Assembly (NCBI GenBank): GCA_036262055.1
Contig: DATAJP010000002.1
Location: forward strand, 702,177 to 766,176
Length of the DNA: 64,000 nucleotides
DNA from: Ignavibacteria bacterium
Lineage (GTDB): Bacteria; Bacteroidota; Ignavibacteria; Tepidaquicellales; Tepidaquicellaceae
Direction: 5' to 3'
Shown: positions 15,975 through 23,523 of the stretch, piece by piece
Layout: every line of letters starts with the position of its first letter
How positions within the stretch are numbered: position 1 is the stretch's first letter
Notes under the pieces: model-generated
The model's database searches: none
What the model was told of the DNA's origin: nothing
The model's input: only the letters and a program-made list of their open reading frames with translations
Position numbers and translations under genes: made by a program

Positions 15975-17309
15975 TTATTTTTGCATTATTTTAGCAGTGA
16001 CGGGCAAAGCTCCGTTTGGAGACTCAAGAATAACATCCGAGATTTGATTTTCGATATCGTTTTCGGAATCAACTTTTACGCGGATATAATTTGTTGTGTA
16101 TCCTTCAACAGTGCCGTCATTTTTTTGCGCTTCAAATAAAACCGATTGCTTGGTTCCGATATATTTAGAGTAAAACGCAGAGCGTTTTTCGGTTGATAAT
16201 GTTCTTAATTGTTCGCTTCTGTGACGGCGTTCGCTGATTTCAACCCTGCCGGGCAGTGTTACCGCAGTGGTATTTCTTCGTTCGGAGTATGTGAAAACGT
16301 GCAGATAGCTTATCGGCAACGACTCGAGGAAGTTATAAGTATTTTCAAAATGCGTTTTTGTCTCACCCGGGAATCCTGTGATGACATCAACACCGATTCC
16401 GACGTCTTTGATTTTATCATTTAGTTTGTAAATTAAATTTTCATAATAATCATTCGTGTATCTTCTTCTCATTAGCTTTAAAACATCTTTATCACCGCTT
16501 TGCAACGGAATATGAAAATGATTGCAGAATTTTTTTGATGAGCTTACAAGGTCAATGATTTCATCGTTCAGTAAATTTGGTTCAATGGAGCTTATTCTTA
16601 TGCGTTGAATGTCGAGCTTTTCAAGCATATATAAAACATCAATCAATTTGTATGTTAATTGCTCATTACCCATTGCTAATTGATGATTGTAATCGCCTGT
16701 GTTTACACCCGTTAAAATAATTTCTTTATATCCGGCATCGATGATTTTCTTTGCGTTGTCGAGAACTTCGTTGATTGGAAGGCTTCGTGATTTGCCGCGT
16801 GCAAGTGGAATTGTGCAGAACGAACATTTGTAATCGCATCCGTCCTGAATTTTCAGAAACGCTCTTGTGCGTGAGTCTATATCCGCAGAATATGCGCCGT
16901 TGATATTTTTTATTTCGGTTTCTGGGCTTCTGAACACACATGACACGTCATTCTTTTCGAAGTTCTGAATGTAATCGAACAGCTTAAATTTTTCGTTTGC
17001 TCCGAGCACAACATCGACACCGTTTATCGAAGCAATTTCATCAGGCTGAAGCTGTGCATAACAGCCCGTCACAATAATATATGTATCGGGATTTTGACGT
17101 AAGATGCTCCTTACGATTTGACGGCATTCTTTGTCAGCATTTTCCGTCACTGAACATGTATTCAAAACAAAAACATCGGATTTATCCCCGTAATTTTTGA
17201 TTTTGAACCCGCGCGACTCGAACTGCTTAGCCAAAGTCGAGGTCTCGCTATAGTTTAGCTTACACCCAAGCGTATGTAGAGCAACACTTTTTACACTAGT
17301 ATCCATCAT
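15975..17309 (-). CDS. mtaB: tRNA t6A37 methylthiotransferase MtaB, with an in-frame repeat
   Basis: A radical-SAM enzyme that adds a methylthio group to N6-threonylcarbamoyladenosine 37 of tRNA. The 444 residues show the N-terminal UPF0004 domain (HTLGCKLNYSE, LNTCSVTENADKECRQ, VTGCYAQ), whose three cysteines bind one cluster, the radical-SAM motif DGCDYKCSFCTIPLARG, and a C-terminal TRAM-like region. An unusual point is the loop after ILTGVNTGDY (bases 16652-16690), which reads NHQLAMGNEQLT and is the translation of an AATTAGCAATG-type repeat. Its relatives lie between genes at 10611-10652 and 11011-11044. The loop lies where the family is variable, so the enzyme should still work. ATG codons at 17309 and 17306 are both possible starts. 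Confidence 0.93.
   Translation of the reverse strand: MMDTSVKSVALHTLGCKLNYSETSTLAKQFESRGFKIKNYGDKSDVFVLNTCSVTENADKECRQIVRSILRQNPDTYIIVTGCYAQLQPDEIASINGVDVVLGANEKFKLFDYIQNFEKNDVSCVFRSPETEIKNINGAYSADIDSRTRAFLKIQDGCDYKCSFCTIPLARGKSRSLPINEVLDNAKKIIDAGYKEIILTGVNTGDYNHQLAMGNEQLTYKLIDVLYMLEKLDIQRIRISSIEPNLLNDEIIDLVSSSKKFCNHFHIPLQSGDKDVLKLMRRRYTNDYYENLIYKLNDKIKDVGIGVDVITGFPGETKTHFENTYNFLESLPISYLHVFTYSERRNTTAVTLPGRVEISERRHRSEQLRTLSTEKRSAFYSKYIGTKQSVLFEAQKNDGTVEGYTTNYIRVKVDSENDIENQISDVILESPNGALPVTAKIMQK
16652..16690. repeat. AATTAGCAATG-type repeat inside mtaB
   Basis: On the minus strand the units CAATTAGCAATGGG and TAATGAGCAATTAACA occur, matching the intergenic repeats at 10611 and 11011 in unit and order. 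It is in frame and adds about 12 residues to MtaB. Confidence 0.72.
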
Positions 17310-17433
17310 ACAAAATTAACGATTTTAATGCTTTTAAATAAGGTTATAAATCAGTAAGACAGGAGTAAAAACGTTGAATTTTGAGTAAAAATAAGCTAAT
17401 TTAATAAACTCAAACCTAAACTTTTAAATCAAA

Positions 17434-17886
17434 ATGCTTCACAGAATCTCAGCCAGGGGTTATCTTGAAAAAGATAATAAAGTATTATTCATTGAATATA
17501 AAGATGAATTTGGAATTTTCTATGCTTTGCCGGGAGGAAGACAGGAAGTAAATGAATTTTTAGCGGAAACTTTAGTGCGCGAGTTTAAAGAAGAAGTCTG
17601 TCTTGATGTTGAAGTGGCAGAAGTTATAATGGTCAGGGAGTTCACAAGGGAAACTTCAGAATTTGAACCCTGGCGAAACGGGATTCACCAGGTTGAGGTA
17701 ATTTTTAGATGCAAATGCACCGATGAAAGCCAGACTGCATGCGATGGAAGTGTTCCTGACCCGGGTTCGAGAGGGCTTAAATGGATAGATAAATCGGATT
17801 TTAATAAATACAGAATTTATCCGCTCCAAAATTTAATAGAAGAAATAGAAAATCCGAGCTTTTCTTATCTCACTTCACGGGATTAA
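17434..17886 (+). CDS. NUDIX hydrolase
   Basis: A 150-residue hydrolase that cleaves a nucleoside diphosphate linked to another group. The Nudix box runs from Gly35 to Leu57: GRQEVNE, then REFKEEVCL, with the glutamates for metal binding in place. The glycine usually found near the end of the box (EExG) is Cys56 here, a small departure. The segment after the box (VEVIFRCKCTDESQTACDGSVPDPGSRGLKWIDKSDF) is the usual last sheet and helix, with a long loop. The substrate cannot be read from sequence. It is divergent from mtaB, with 124 bases of AT-rich DNA that must hold both promoters. Confidence 0.9.
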   Translation: MLHRISARGYLEKDNKVLFIEYKDEFGIFYALPGGRQEVNEFLAETLVREFKEEVCLDVEVAEVIMVREFTRETSEFEPWRNGIHQVEVIFRCKCTDESQTACDGSVPDPGSRGLKWIDKSDFNKYRIYPLQNLIEEIENPSFSYLTSRD

Positions 17887-17960
17887 ACCATTTCATAATT
17901 ATTTCAAAATCTTTAACTTTCCTTAATAGGCTATCGATTAATTTTTCATAAATTTTGCGT

Positions 17961-18773
17961 ATGAAAAAATCACTACTACTTGTCATAACACTTTTCTTAA
18001 TTAGTATTTCAAACGTTTCTTTTGCTCAGGATGATGAAGGTAATACTTCCGATTCTGTTACCAGTTCCATAGTCGACCCGATAAGCGAGTTTGTTTTTGC
18101 AACAATGAAAACTGTTAATGAAAACTGGCTTGAGATGAACGACATAAAAGCAACAGGAACAATTAAGATTAATACACGCAGCATTGATGAAACAGCGGAC
18201 ATTGAGTCAGTTGTGAGAAAGAAAGATGATTTGTATTTTAAAATTGACGGACCGCTTGGTGTTGATGTCGGTGCAGGACATTTCAACAGAAAGAAATTTG
18301 TGTTTTGCGACTATTTGAATGAAAAGTGCTACACGGGGACTACGAATAATCTGAACATTTCATCACTTACAAAAATCAGCGTATCGTTCGATGAGCTTAT
18401 GAATATCATTTCCGGGGGAGCAAGAATCAGAAAATATACGACCGATTCCGTCTGGTACACCGAGGAAGGTAATGATATCGTTTTGCAATTTATGTCTGCG
18501 AAAAAAACTTATAGAAAATTTTATGTTGATAAATCCTCAATGCTTGTGAAGAAGTTTATTTATATGAATGAAAAACGCCAGGTAGTGCTGAACGTTGAGT
18601 ATGCGAATCTTGTGTATTACGGCAACGGCGCATTCGCAAAAACAATTTATGCCTCAAGACCTTTCAAAGGTGAGTCGTTCATAATTCAGTACGAAACATT
18701 TAATAATAACAATCCGTATTTAAGCTTTAATGTAAGTGTTCCCGGTGATTTTAGGAGAGTTGCTTTGAAATGA
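17961..18773 (+). CDS. Exported LolA-like / DUF4292-type protein
   Basis: An exported protein of about 270 residues with signal peptide KKSLLLVITLFLISISNVSFAQ. The rest is beta-rich and resembles the half-barrel of LolA/DUF4292 lipoprotein-carrier relatives: MNDIKATGTIKIN, ESVVRKKDDLYFKIDGPLGVDVGAGHFNRKKFVFCDY, and the FYVDKSSMLVKKFIYM strand. There is no lipobox cysteine, so it is periplasmic and soluble. I use the ATG at 17961; an in-frame TTG two codons upstream is less likely. The gene stands alone and is followed by a perfect hairpin. The assignment to the LolA superfamily is moderate and rests on pattern only. Confidence 0.68.
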   Translation: MKKSLLLVITLFLISISNVSFAQDDEGNTSDSVTSSIVDPISEFVFATMKTVNENWLEMNDIKATGTIKINTRSIDETADIESVVRKKDDLYFKIDGPLGVDVGAGHFNRKKFVFCDYLNEKCYTGTTNNLNISSLTKISVSFDELMNIISGGARIRKYTTDSVWYTEEGNDIVLQFMSAKKTYRKFYVDKSSMLVKKFIYMNEKRQVVLNVEYANLVYYGNGAFAKTIYASRPFKGESFIIQYETFNNNNPYLSFNVSVPGDFRRVALK

Positions 18774-18777
18774 TTAT

Positions 18778-18801
18778 GTTGTTGGTGAAAACACCAACAA
18801 C
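18778..18801. repeat. Perfect hairpin GTTGTTGGTG-AAAA-CACCAACAAC
   Basis: A ten-base perfect stem with an AAAA loop, five bases after a stop codon. No T run follows, so it may be a repeat or a rho-type end rather than an intrinsic terminator. Confidence 0.75.
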
Positions 18802-18890
18802 GGCAATTAAAAGAAGTTCAGTTAAGTAAAAATTGTTGAAGTTTTTTTATGAGTATTCTTTGAGTCTTAGCGCCTTTGCGGCAAGATGTT

Positions 18891-19526
18891 TTACGGCTTA
18901 GGTGCGTTCAATCCGGGAATTAATTGCAAAAGTCCTGAAATTATCATTTCAACAGCAATAGCAGCAACCAAAATTCCGGAAATTCTTGTCAGCACATCAA
19001 CACCATTTTCTTTTAAGTAAACCTGCATCTTTGCGGAGCCCCTTAGTGCAAGCCATGTTGCAATCGCAACAATGACAATCACAACGCTAATCATAAGGTC
19101 ATTCCAGATGCTTGTGCTTTGTGTTGCATAAAGAATTACACTACTGATTGGTCCCGGTCCTGCAAGAAGAGGAGTTGCCAGAGGAACTATTGCAATATTC
19201 TTTTTAGTTGGAGTTGCTGCAGGAGAATTATTGTCATCACCCAAAACCATTTTTAAAGCAATGAGAAAAATTATTGTTCCGCCTGCAAGTGTGAACGCGG
19301 GAATGGTAATTGCAAATATCTGCAGAATTAATTTGCCGAGGAATAATGCGATTAAAAGAATCACCGCAACACCGATGGCGGCAGTCTTAGCAATTTTTTG
19401 TTTTTGCTCGTCGGGCATTGTGGAAGTTGAAGCGAGATAAACAGGTATGCCTTCAAGCGGATTAACAAGAACAAAGATTGAAATGAAAATTTTTATGTAA
19501 TAAGCTATTCCCTGTGCAATTTCCAT
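18891..19526 (-). CDS. MarC family integral membrane protein
   Basis: A 211-residue inner-membrane protein with about six hydrophobic segments. The MarC/UPF0056 family signature is clear: FVLVNPLEGIPVYLASTSTMPDEQKQKIAKTAAIGVAVILLIALFLG, then AGGTIIFLIALKMVLG and VPLATPLLAGPGPISSVILYA, ending LTRISGILVAAIAVEMIISGL. The role of the family is not established; an earlier link to antibiotic resistance did not hold. It is a single gene, converging with the LolA-like gene and divergent from the ABC exporter at 19644. Confidence 0.93.
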   Translation of the reverse strand: MEIAQGIAYYIKIFISIFVLVNPLEGIPVYLASTSTMPDEQKQKIAKTAAIGVAVILLIALFLGKLILQIFAITIPAFTLAGGTIIFLIALKMVLGDDNNSPAATPTKKNIAIVPLATPLLAGPGPISSVILYATQSTSIWNDLMISVVIVIVAIATWLALRGSAKMQVYLKENGVDVLTRISGILVAAIAVEMIISGLLQLIPGLNAPKP

Positions 19527-19643
19527 ACATTTAAGTTAATTTATTCCTGTTAAAAATTACAGATATAAAACTTAACTCTGCATTTTTTTCTAACCTAAAT
19601 CAAAATTATAATTTGCATATTTTAATGCTCTCAGAAAAATAAA

Positions 19644-21428
19644 GTGAAACTCTTATATTCATACTTACAAAACTATCGCGGATTGGTTATTCTTGCGCTT
19701 GTTCTTGCGGCTATTAATCAGGTTTTTTCACTTCTTGACCCGTTTGTGTTCAGGTATGTAATTGATAACTATGCAACAAAATACGAACAATATACAACGA
19801 ATCAATTTTTGCAGGGAGTGATAGGATTGCTTCTTCTCGCTGTCGGCGCGGCTCTTGTGTCAAGGATTGCAAAAAACTTTCAGGATTACTATATCAATGT
19901 AATCACACAGCGCCTTGGCGCGCAGATTTATTCTGATGGAATAAAGCACTCGCTTGAGCTTCCATATCAGGAGTTTGAAGACCAGAGAAGCGGGCAAACA
20001 CTTGGGATACTTCAAAAAGTTCGCATAGATGTTGAGAAATTAATTCAGACATTCATAAATATTTTATTTACTTCACTTGTCGGAGTAATCTTTGTGGGTG
20101 TTTATGCGTTTACAGTTCACTGGATTATTGCACCGGTGTATTTGCTTACTATTCCGGTAATCGGACTTTTAAGTTCGGTGATGAGCAAAAAAATTAAGAA
20201 GATTCAGAAAACAATTGTTGCTGAAACAACGGGACTTGCAGGCTCTACAACGGAATCGCTCAGAAACATTGAGCTTGTTAAATCACTCGGACTTTCTAAT
20301 CAGGAAATTAACCGTCTTAATACAACGACAAATAAAATTCTTGCTCTTGAGCTTAACAAAGTAAAATACATCCGCCGTCTGAGCTTCATTCAGGGAACAA
20401 TTGTGAACTTAATCCGCACGTCGATTCTGCTTATGATGATGTATTTTATTTTTACACAGCAGATTACCGTTGGTCAGTTTTTCACACTGTTTATTTATTC
20501 GTTTTTTATTTTTGGTCCTTTGCAGGAGCTTGGAAATGTGATTAATATATACCGTGAAACTGAAGTATCGCTGGAGAACTTTAAGAAAATTCTTGAGATA
20601 CCTGCGGAGAAAAAACCTAAGAATCCGGTTATTATTAATAAATTGACTGAGCTTCAGTTTGATAAAGTATTTTTTAAACATCGCTCTGCGATGGTGCATG
20701 CACTTGAACATGTCTCGTTTGATGTAAACATAAGGCAGACAGTTGCGTTTGTGGGTCCGTCGGGTTCAGGAAAAACAACGCTTGTAAAATTGCTTGTTGG
20801 TTTATACCAGCCGGAGAAAGGCGATATATTTTATAACCATATTAACTCAAAAGAAATCGACCTCGATGCTTTCCGCGAGAAGATTGGGTTTGTAACTCAG
20901 GATACGCAGTTGTTTTCAGGAACGATTCGCGAAAATTTGTTATTCGTAAACCCGAAAGCTACAGATGAACAATGCATGGATGTTCTCCAAAAAGCTCAAT
21001 GCAACAGTTTGCTTGCCCGTGCTGATAAGGGACTTGATACGGTGATTGGCGAGGGCGGTGTGAAAGTTTCAGGTGGTGAGAAACAGCGTCTTTCGATAGC
21101 AAGAGCACTACTCAGGCATCCCGACTTGCTTGTATTTGATGAGGCGACGTCTTCGCTTGATTCTATTACTGAAGAAGAAATAAATAAGACAATAAGAAAA
21201 ATTTCAGAATCACAGGAACATATAACGGTAATGATTGCGCACAGGTTATCGACTATTATGCATGCGGACATGATTCACGTGCTTGAAAAAGGTCATATTG
21301 TTGAGTCAGGCAAGCATCTCGAACTTCTTGAGCTTAAGGGACTTTACTATGCAATGTGGCGCCAGCAAATCGGTGAGCGTGAAAGTATTCAGAAAGCTCT
21401 CACAACTGAAAAACCGGGAATGAATTGA
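19644..21428 (+). CDS. ABC transporter, fused permease and ATPase (ABCB/MsbA type)
   Basis: A 594-residue half-transporter. Residues about 1-320 contain six membrane helices, and the ATPase follows. The ATPase has Walker A VGPSGSGKTTLVKLL, Q-loop FVTQDTQLFSGTIRENL, signature KVSGGEKQRLSIARALL, Walker B LLVFDEATSSLD and switch MIAHRLSTI. Such proteins form homodimers that export lipids, drugs or peptides. The substrate cannot be given. The start is GTG at 19644 with no clear Shine-Dalgarno. The stop overlaps the ATG of the following alpha/beta hydrolase gene by one base (TGATG), so the two are translationally coupled. The MsbA resemblance is general only. Confidence 0.93.
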   Translation: MKLLYSYLQNYRGLVILALVLAAINQVFSLLDPFVFRYVIDNYATKYEQYTTNQFLQGVIGLLLLAVGAALVSRIAKNFQDYYINVITQRLGAQIYSDGIKHSLELPYQEFEDQRSGQTLGILQKVRIDVEKLIQTFINILFTSLVGVIFVGVYAFTVHWIIAPVYLLTIPVIGLLSSVMSKKIKKIQKTIVAETTGLAGSTTESLRNIELVKSLGLSNQEINRLNTTTNKILALELNKVKYIRRLSFIQGTIVNLIRTSILLMMMYFIFTQQITVGQFFTLFIYSFFIFGPLQELGNVINIYRETEVSLENFKKILEIPAEKKPKNPVIINKLTELQFDKVFFKHRSAMVHALEHVSFDVNIRQTVAFVGPSGSGKTTLVKLLVGLYQPEKGDIFYNHINSKEIDLDAFREKIGFVTQDTQLFSGTIRENLLFVNPKATDEQCMDVLQKAQCNSLLARADKGLDTVIGEGGVKVSGGEKQRLSIARALLRHPDLLVFDEATSSLDSITEEEINKTIRKISESQEHITVMIAHRLSTIMHADMIHVLEKGHIVESGKHLELLELKGLYYAMWRQQIGERESIQKALTTEKPGMN

Positions 21429-22123
21429 TGAAGAAAAATCTTTTACTCTTACATGGTGCGCTTGGTTCGAAGGAACAATTAACTGAGCTTGAAGAAAAAC
21501 TTTCGAGTGATTTTAAGATTTATAAAATGAATTTTTCGGGTCATGGAGGGGAGAATTTTCCGGATGAACCTTTTTCAATAAAATTATTTTCAGATGAACT
21601 TGTAAAATTCATAAATGAAAATAATCTTCAAGGTATAGATGTTTTTGGTTACAGCATGGGCGGGTATGTCGCGCTGCATGCGGCTTTGAATAATGCGGGC
21701 ACAGGATTGATTAACAAAATTTTTACAACTGCTACGAAATTTGACTGGAACGAAGAGACCTCAAAGAAAGAAGCAGGTATGCTGAATCCCGAAAAAATCG
21801 AAGAGAAGATTCCTGCATTTGCTGAGCAGTTGAAGCAGCGGCATGCACCGCAAGATTGGAAGCAGGTTTTAAACAAAACTGAGGAAATGATGCTGAATTT
21901 GGGAAAAAATCCTGAATTAAAAGAATCCGATTTTGAAAAAATTCAGAATGAAGTTTTGATTAGCGTGGGTGATAAAGATAATATGGTTTCGATTCAAGAA
22001 ACGAAAAATACATCAGAAAAAATTCCGAATGCAAAGTTTTTACTTTTGGAAAATACTCCGCATCCGATAGAAAAGATTTCTGTGGATTTGCTTTCAGGTG
22101 AAATAAAAAAGTTTTTTAAATAA
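21428..22123 (+). CDS. Alpha/beta hydrolase
   Basis: A 231-residue alpha/beta hydrolase, probably an esterase or thioesterase-like enzyme of the MenH/BioH kind. LLLHGALGS is the oxyanion loop, the nucleophile elbow GYSMGGY puts the serine at residue 76, DKDNMV offers an acid, and the histidine is in ENTPHPIE near the end. The middle cap is helical and charged. The ATG at 21428 overlaps the stop of the ABC exporter gene, and the TTG just upstream is not needed. The coupling suggests a linked function but gives no substrate. A large inverted repeat follows before the RidA gene. Confidence 0.88.
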   Translation: MKKNLLLLHGALGSKEQLTELEEKLSSDFKIYKMNFSGHGGENFPDEPFSIKLFSDELVKFINENNLQGIDVFGYSMGGYVALHAALNNAGTGLINKIFTTATKFDWNEETSKKEAGMLNPEKIEEKIPAFAEQLKQRHAPQDWKQVLNKTEEMMLNLGKNPELKESDFEKIQNEVLISVGDKDNMVSIQETKNTSEKIPNAKFLLLENTPHPIEKISVDLLSGEIKKFFK

Positions 22124-22135
22124 AAAACTAATATT

Positions 22136-22216
22136 TACTACGAATTATACAAATTACAATAATTAAAAGATTTTTGAAAAATTAAATTAGTATAATTAGT
22201 ATAATTCGTAGTTATT
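22136..22216. repeat. Imperfect long inverted repeat around TACGAATTATAC
   Basis: The left arm ACTACGAATTATACAAATTA (from 22137) pairs with the right arm, which reads TATAATTAGTATAATTCG then TAGT and ends near 22213. About 25-30 bases per arm surround an AT-rich centre. The repeat fills the gap between the hydrolase and RidA genes. Confidence 0.75.
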
Positions 22217-22225
22217 AAAATAATC

Positions 22226-22609
22226 ATGACAGAAAAAAAATTATATTCAACGGGAACGGTCTGGGAAGAAAAAGTCGGTTACTCACGCGCAGTACAAGCG
22301 GGCAACATGATTTTTATTTCGGGAACGACCGCAGTAACTGACGGCAAAGTTGTCGGAATCGATAATCCTTATGAACAGACAAAAATCATTCTCGAAAAAA
22401 TAAAAACTGCTCTTGAACAGTTTAATTCAAGTTTAAAAGATGTTGTCCGTGTCAGGATTTTTGTTACTAAGATAGACCATTTTGAACAGGTTGGCAGTGT
22501 TTTAGGTGAATATTTTAAGGACATAAAACCGGCAATGACATTGATGGAAGTATCGGCTTTTGTTGTGAGAGAAATGCTTATAGAAATCGAAGCTGATGCA
22601 GTGATTTAA
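22226..22609 (+). CDS. RidA/YjgF family protein (enamine/imine deaminase-like)
   Basis: A 127-residue protein of the RidA family; members form trimers and often hydrolyse reactive enamines made by PLP enzymes. Visible marks are the N-terminal YSRAVQAGNMIFISGTTAV strand, the NPYEQTKIILEKIKTALEQF helix, and VVRVRIFVTKIDHFEQVG, where an arginine corresponds to the catalytic arginine. The final strand usually reads P-x-R-x-x-V; here the same area reads PAMTLMEVSAF, which is a common variant. The stop overlaps the rsmA start (TAATG), so it is probably translated together with rsmA. Confidence 0.9.
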   Translation: MTEKKLYSTGTVWEEKVGYSRAVQAGNMIFISGTTAVTDGKVVGIDNPYEQTKIILEKIKTALEQFNSSLKDVVRVRIFVTKIDHFEQVGSVLGEYFKDIKPAMTLMEVSAFVVREMLIEIEADAVI

Positions 22610-23424
22610 TGTCAGAGCTCGATAAAAAATATGAAAAATTTCGTCCGAAGAAATTTCTCGGACAGAATTTTTTGGTTGATGAAAACATTGCCAAGAAAAT
22701 AATTTCATTCCTTGACATAAAAGATGGTGATAATGTTCTTGAAATTGGTCCGGGACATGGAGCTTTAACAAAGCATCTTATAAAGTTTAACATAAATTAC
22801 ACTGCTGTAGAACTTGACAAATTTATTGTAGAAGAGCTTACGAATAAGTATGGTGATAAGATTAATCTTATACATAAAGATTTTTTAGAATTTGATTTTT
22901 CACAACTTCACAACTTTACAACTTCACCAATTAAAGTTATTGGCAATATTCCATATAATATCACAACGGAAATTTTGTTTAAACTTTATGACAATAAACA
23001 ATTTGTTCAAAGTGCGGTTTTGATGATGCAAAAAGAAGTCGCACAGAGACTGACTGCAAAACCTAATACAAAAGATTATGGGATTCTTGCAATCCTGACG
23101 CAGGTGAATGCTGTTCCGAAAATTGTTTATAATGTTCCACCGACAGCTTTTTTTCCAAAGCCAAAGGTAACGTCATCAGTTGTTAGGCTGGAACTCAAAA
23201 ATGATTCTTATGTTATAAAAGATGTTGATTTATTCAAAAAAATCGTTAAAAGTTCATTTAACCAGCGGAGAAAAGTGATGCGAAATTCATTAAAAAAACT
23301 TTTTGAAGAAAAGGGCATTGAATTTGAGTCCGTGAATTTCGATTTTTCAAAACGTCCGGAACAGCTTTCTATTCAGGAATTTGTTGAATTGACGAATTCT
23401 ATTAACAATATTTTAAGAAGTTAA
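22609..23424 (+). CDS. rsmA: 16S rRNA dimethyladenosine transferase (RsmA/KsgA), with an in-frame repeat
   Basis: It dimethylates two adjacent adenines near the 3' end of 16S rRNA with S-adenosylmethionine during small-subunit assembly. The 271 residues show KKFLGQNFLVDENIAKKI, SAM motif VLEIGPGHGALT, acidic loop AVELDKF, catalytic GNIPYNITTEILF and the C-terminal helical domain with FFPKPKVTSSVVRL. Between FLEFDF and IKVIGNIPYN there is SQLHNFTTSP, encoded by TCACAACTTCACAACTTTAC and its continuation (22900-22930). This is a phased repeat seen outside genes at 39262. The extra residues lie in a surface loop where lengths vary, so activity should be kept. Confidence 0.96.
   Translation: MSELDKKYEKFRPKKFLGQNFLVDENIAKKIISFLDIKDGDNVLEIGPGHGALTKHLIKFNINYTAVELDKFIVEELTNKYGDKINLIHKDFLEFDFSQLHNFTTSPIKVIGNIPYNITTEILFKLYDNKQFVQSAVLMMQKEVAQRLTAKPNTKDYGILAILTQVNAVPKIVYNVPPTAFFPKPKVTSSVVRLELKNDSYVIKDVDLFKKIVKSSFNQRRKVMRNSLKKLFEEKGIEFESVNFDFSKRPEQLSIQEFVELTNSINNILRS
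22900..22930. repeat. ACTTCACAACTT-type repeat inside rsmA
   Basis: Tandem units of CACAACTTCACAACTTTACA then ACTTCACCA. The intergenic relative on the other strand lies at 39262-39293. It is in frame within rsmA. Confidence 0.7.
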
Positions 23425-23425
23425 T

Positions 23426-23520
23426 TTGTGTAAACCTGTAATCTGTGGTTAGTTATTAACTTTTTTATCAGCGTTAAATTGTTTTGAAGCTTGCGTCTTT
23501 GTGACTTTGTGGCTATAATT
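23426..23520. repeat. Repeat-like fragments upstream of mfd
   Basis: The gap between rsmA and mfd contains GTGTAAACCTGTAATCTGTG and, further on, TTGCGTCTTTGTGACTTTGT. A related unit, CTTAGCGCCTTTGCGGCAAG, lies at 18865. They look like pieces of a low-complexity intergenic repeat and not like coding sequence, although the mfd frame stays open through the second piece. Confidence 0.45.
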
Positions 23521-23523
23521 TTT

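Noticed and set aside
22502-22793. Minus-strand frames overlapping ridA and rsmA
   Set aside because: They are shadows of two well-recognised plus-strand genes and show no protein family pattern.
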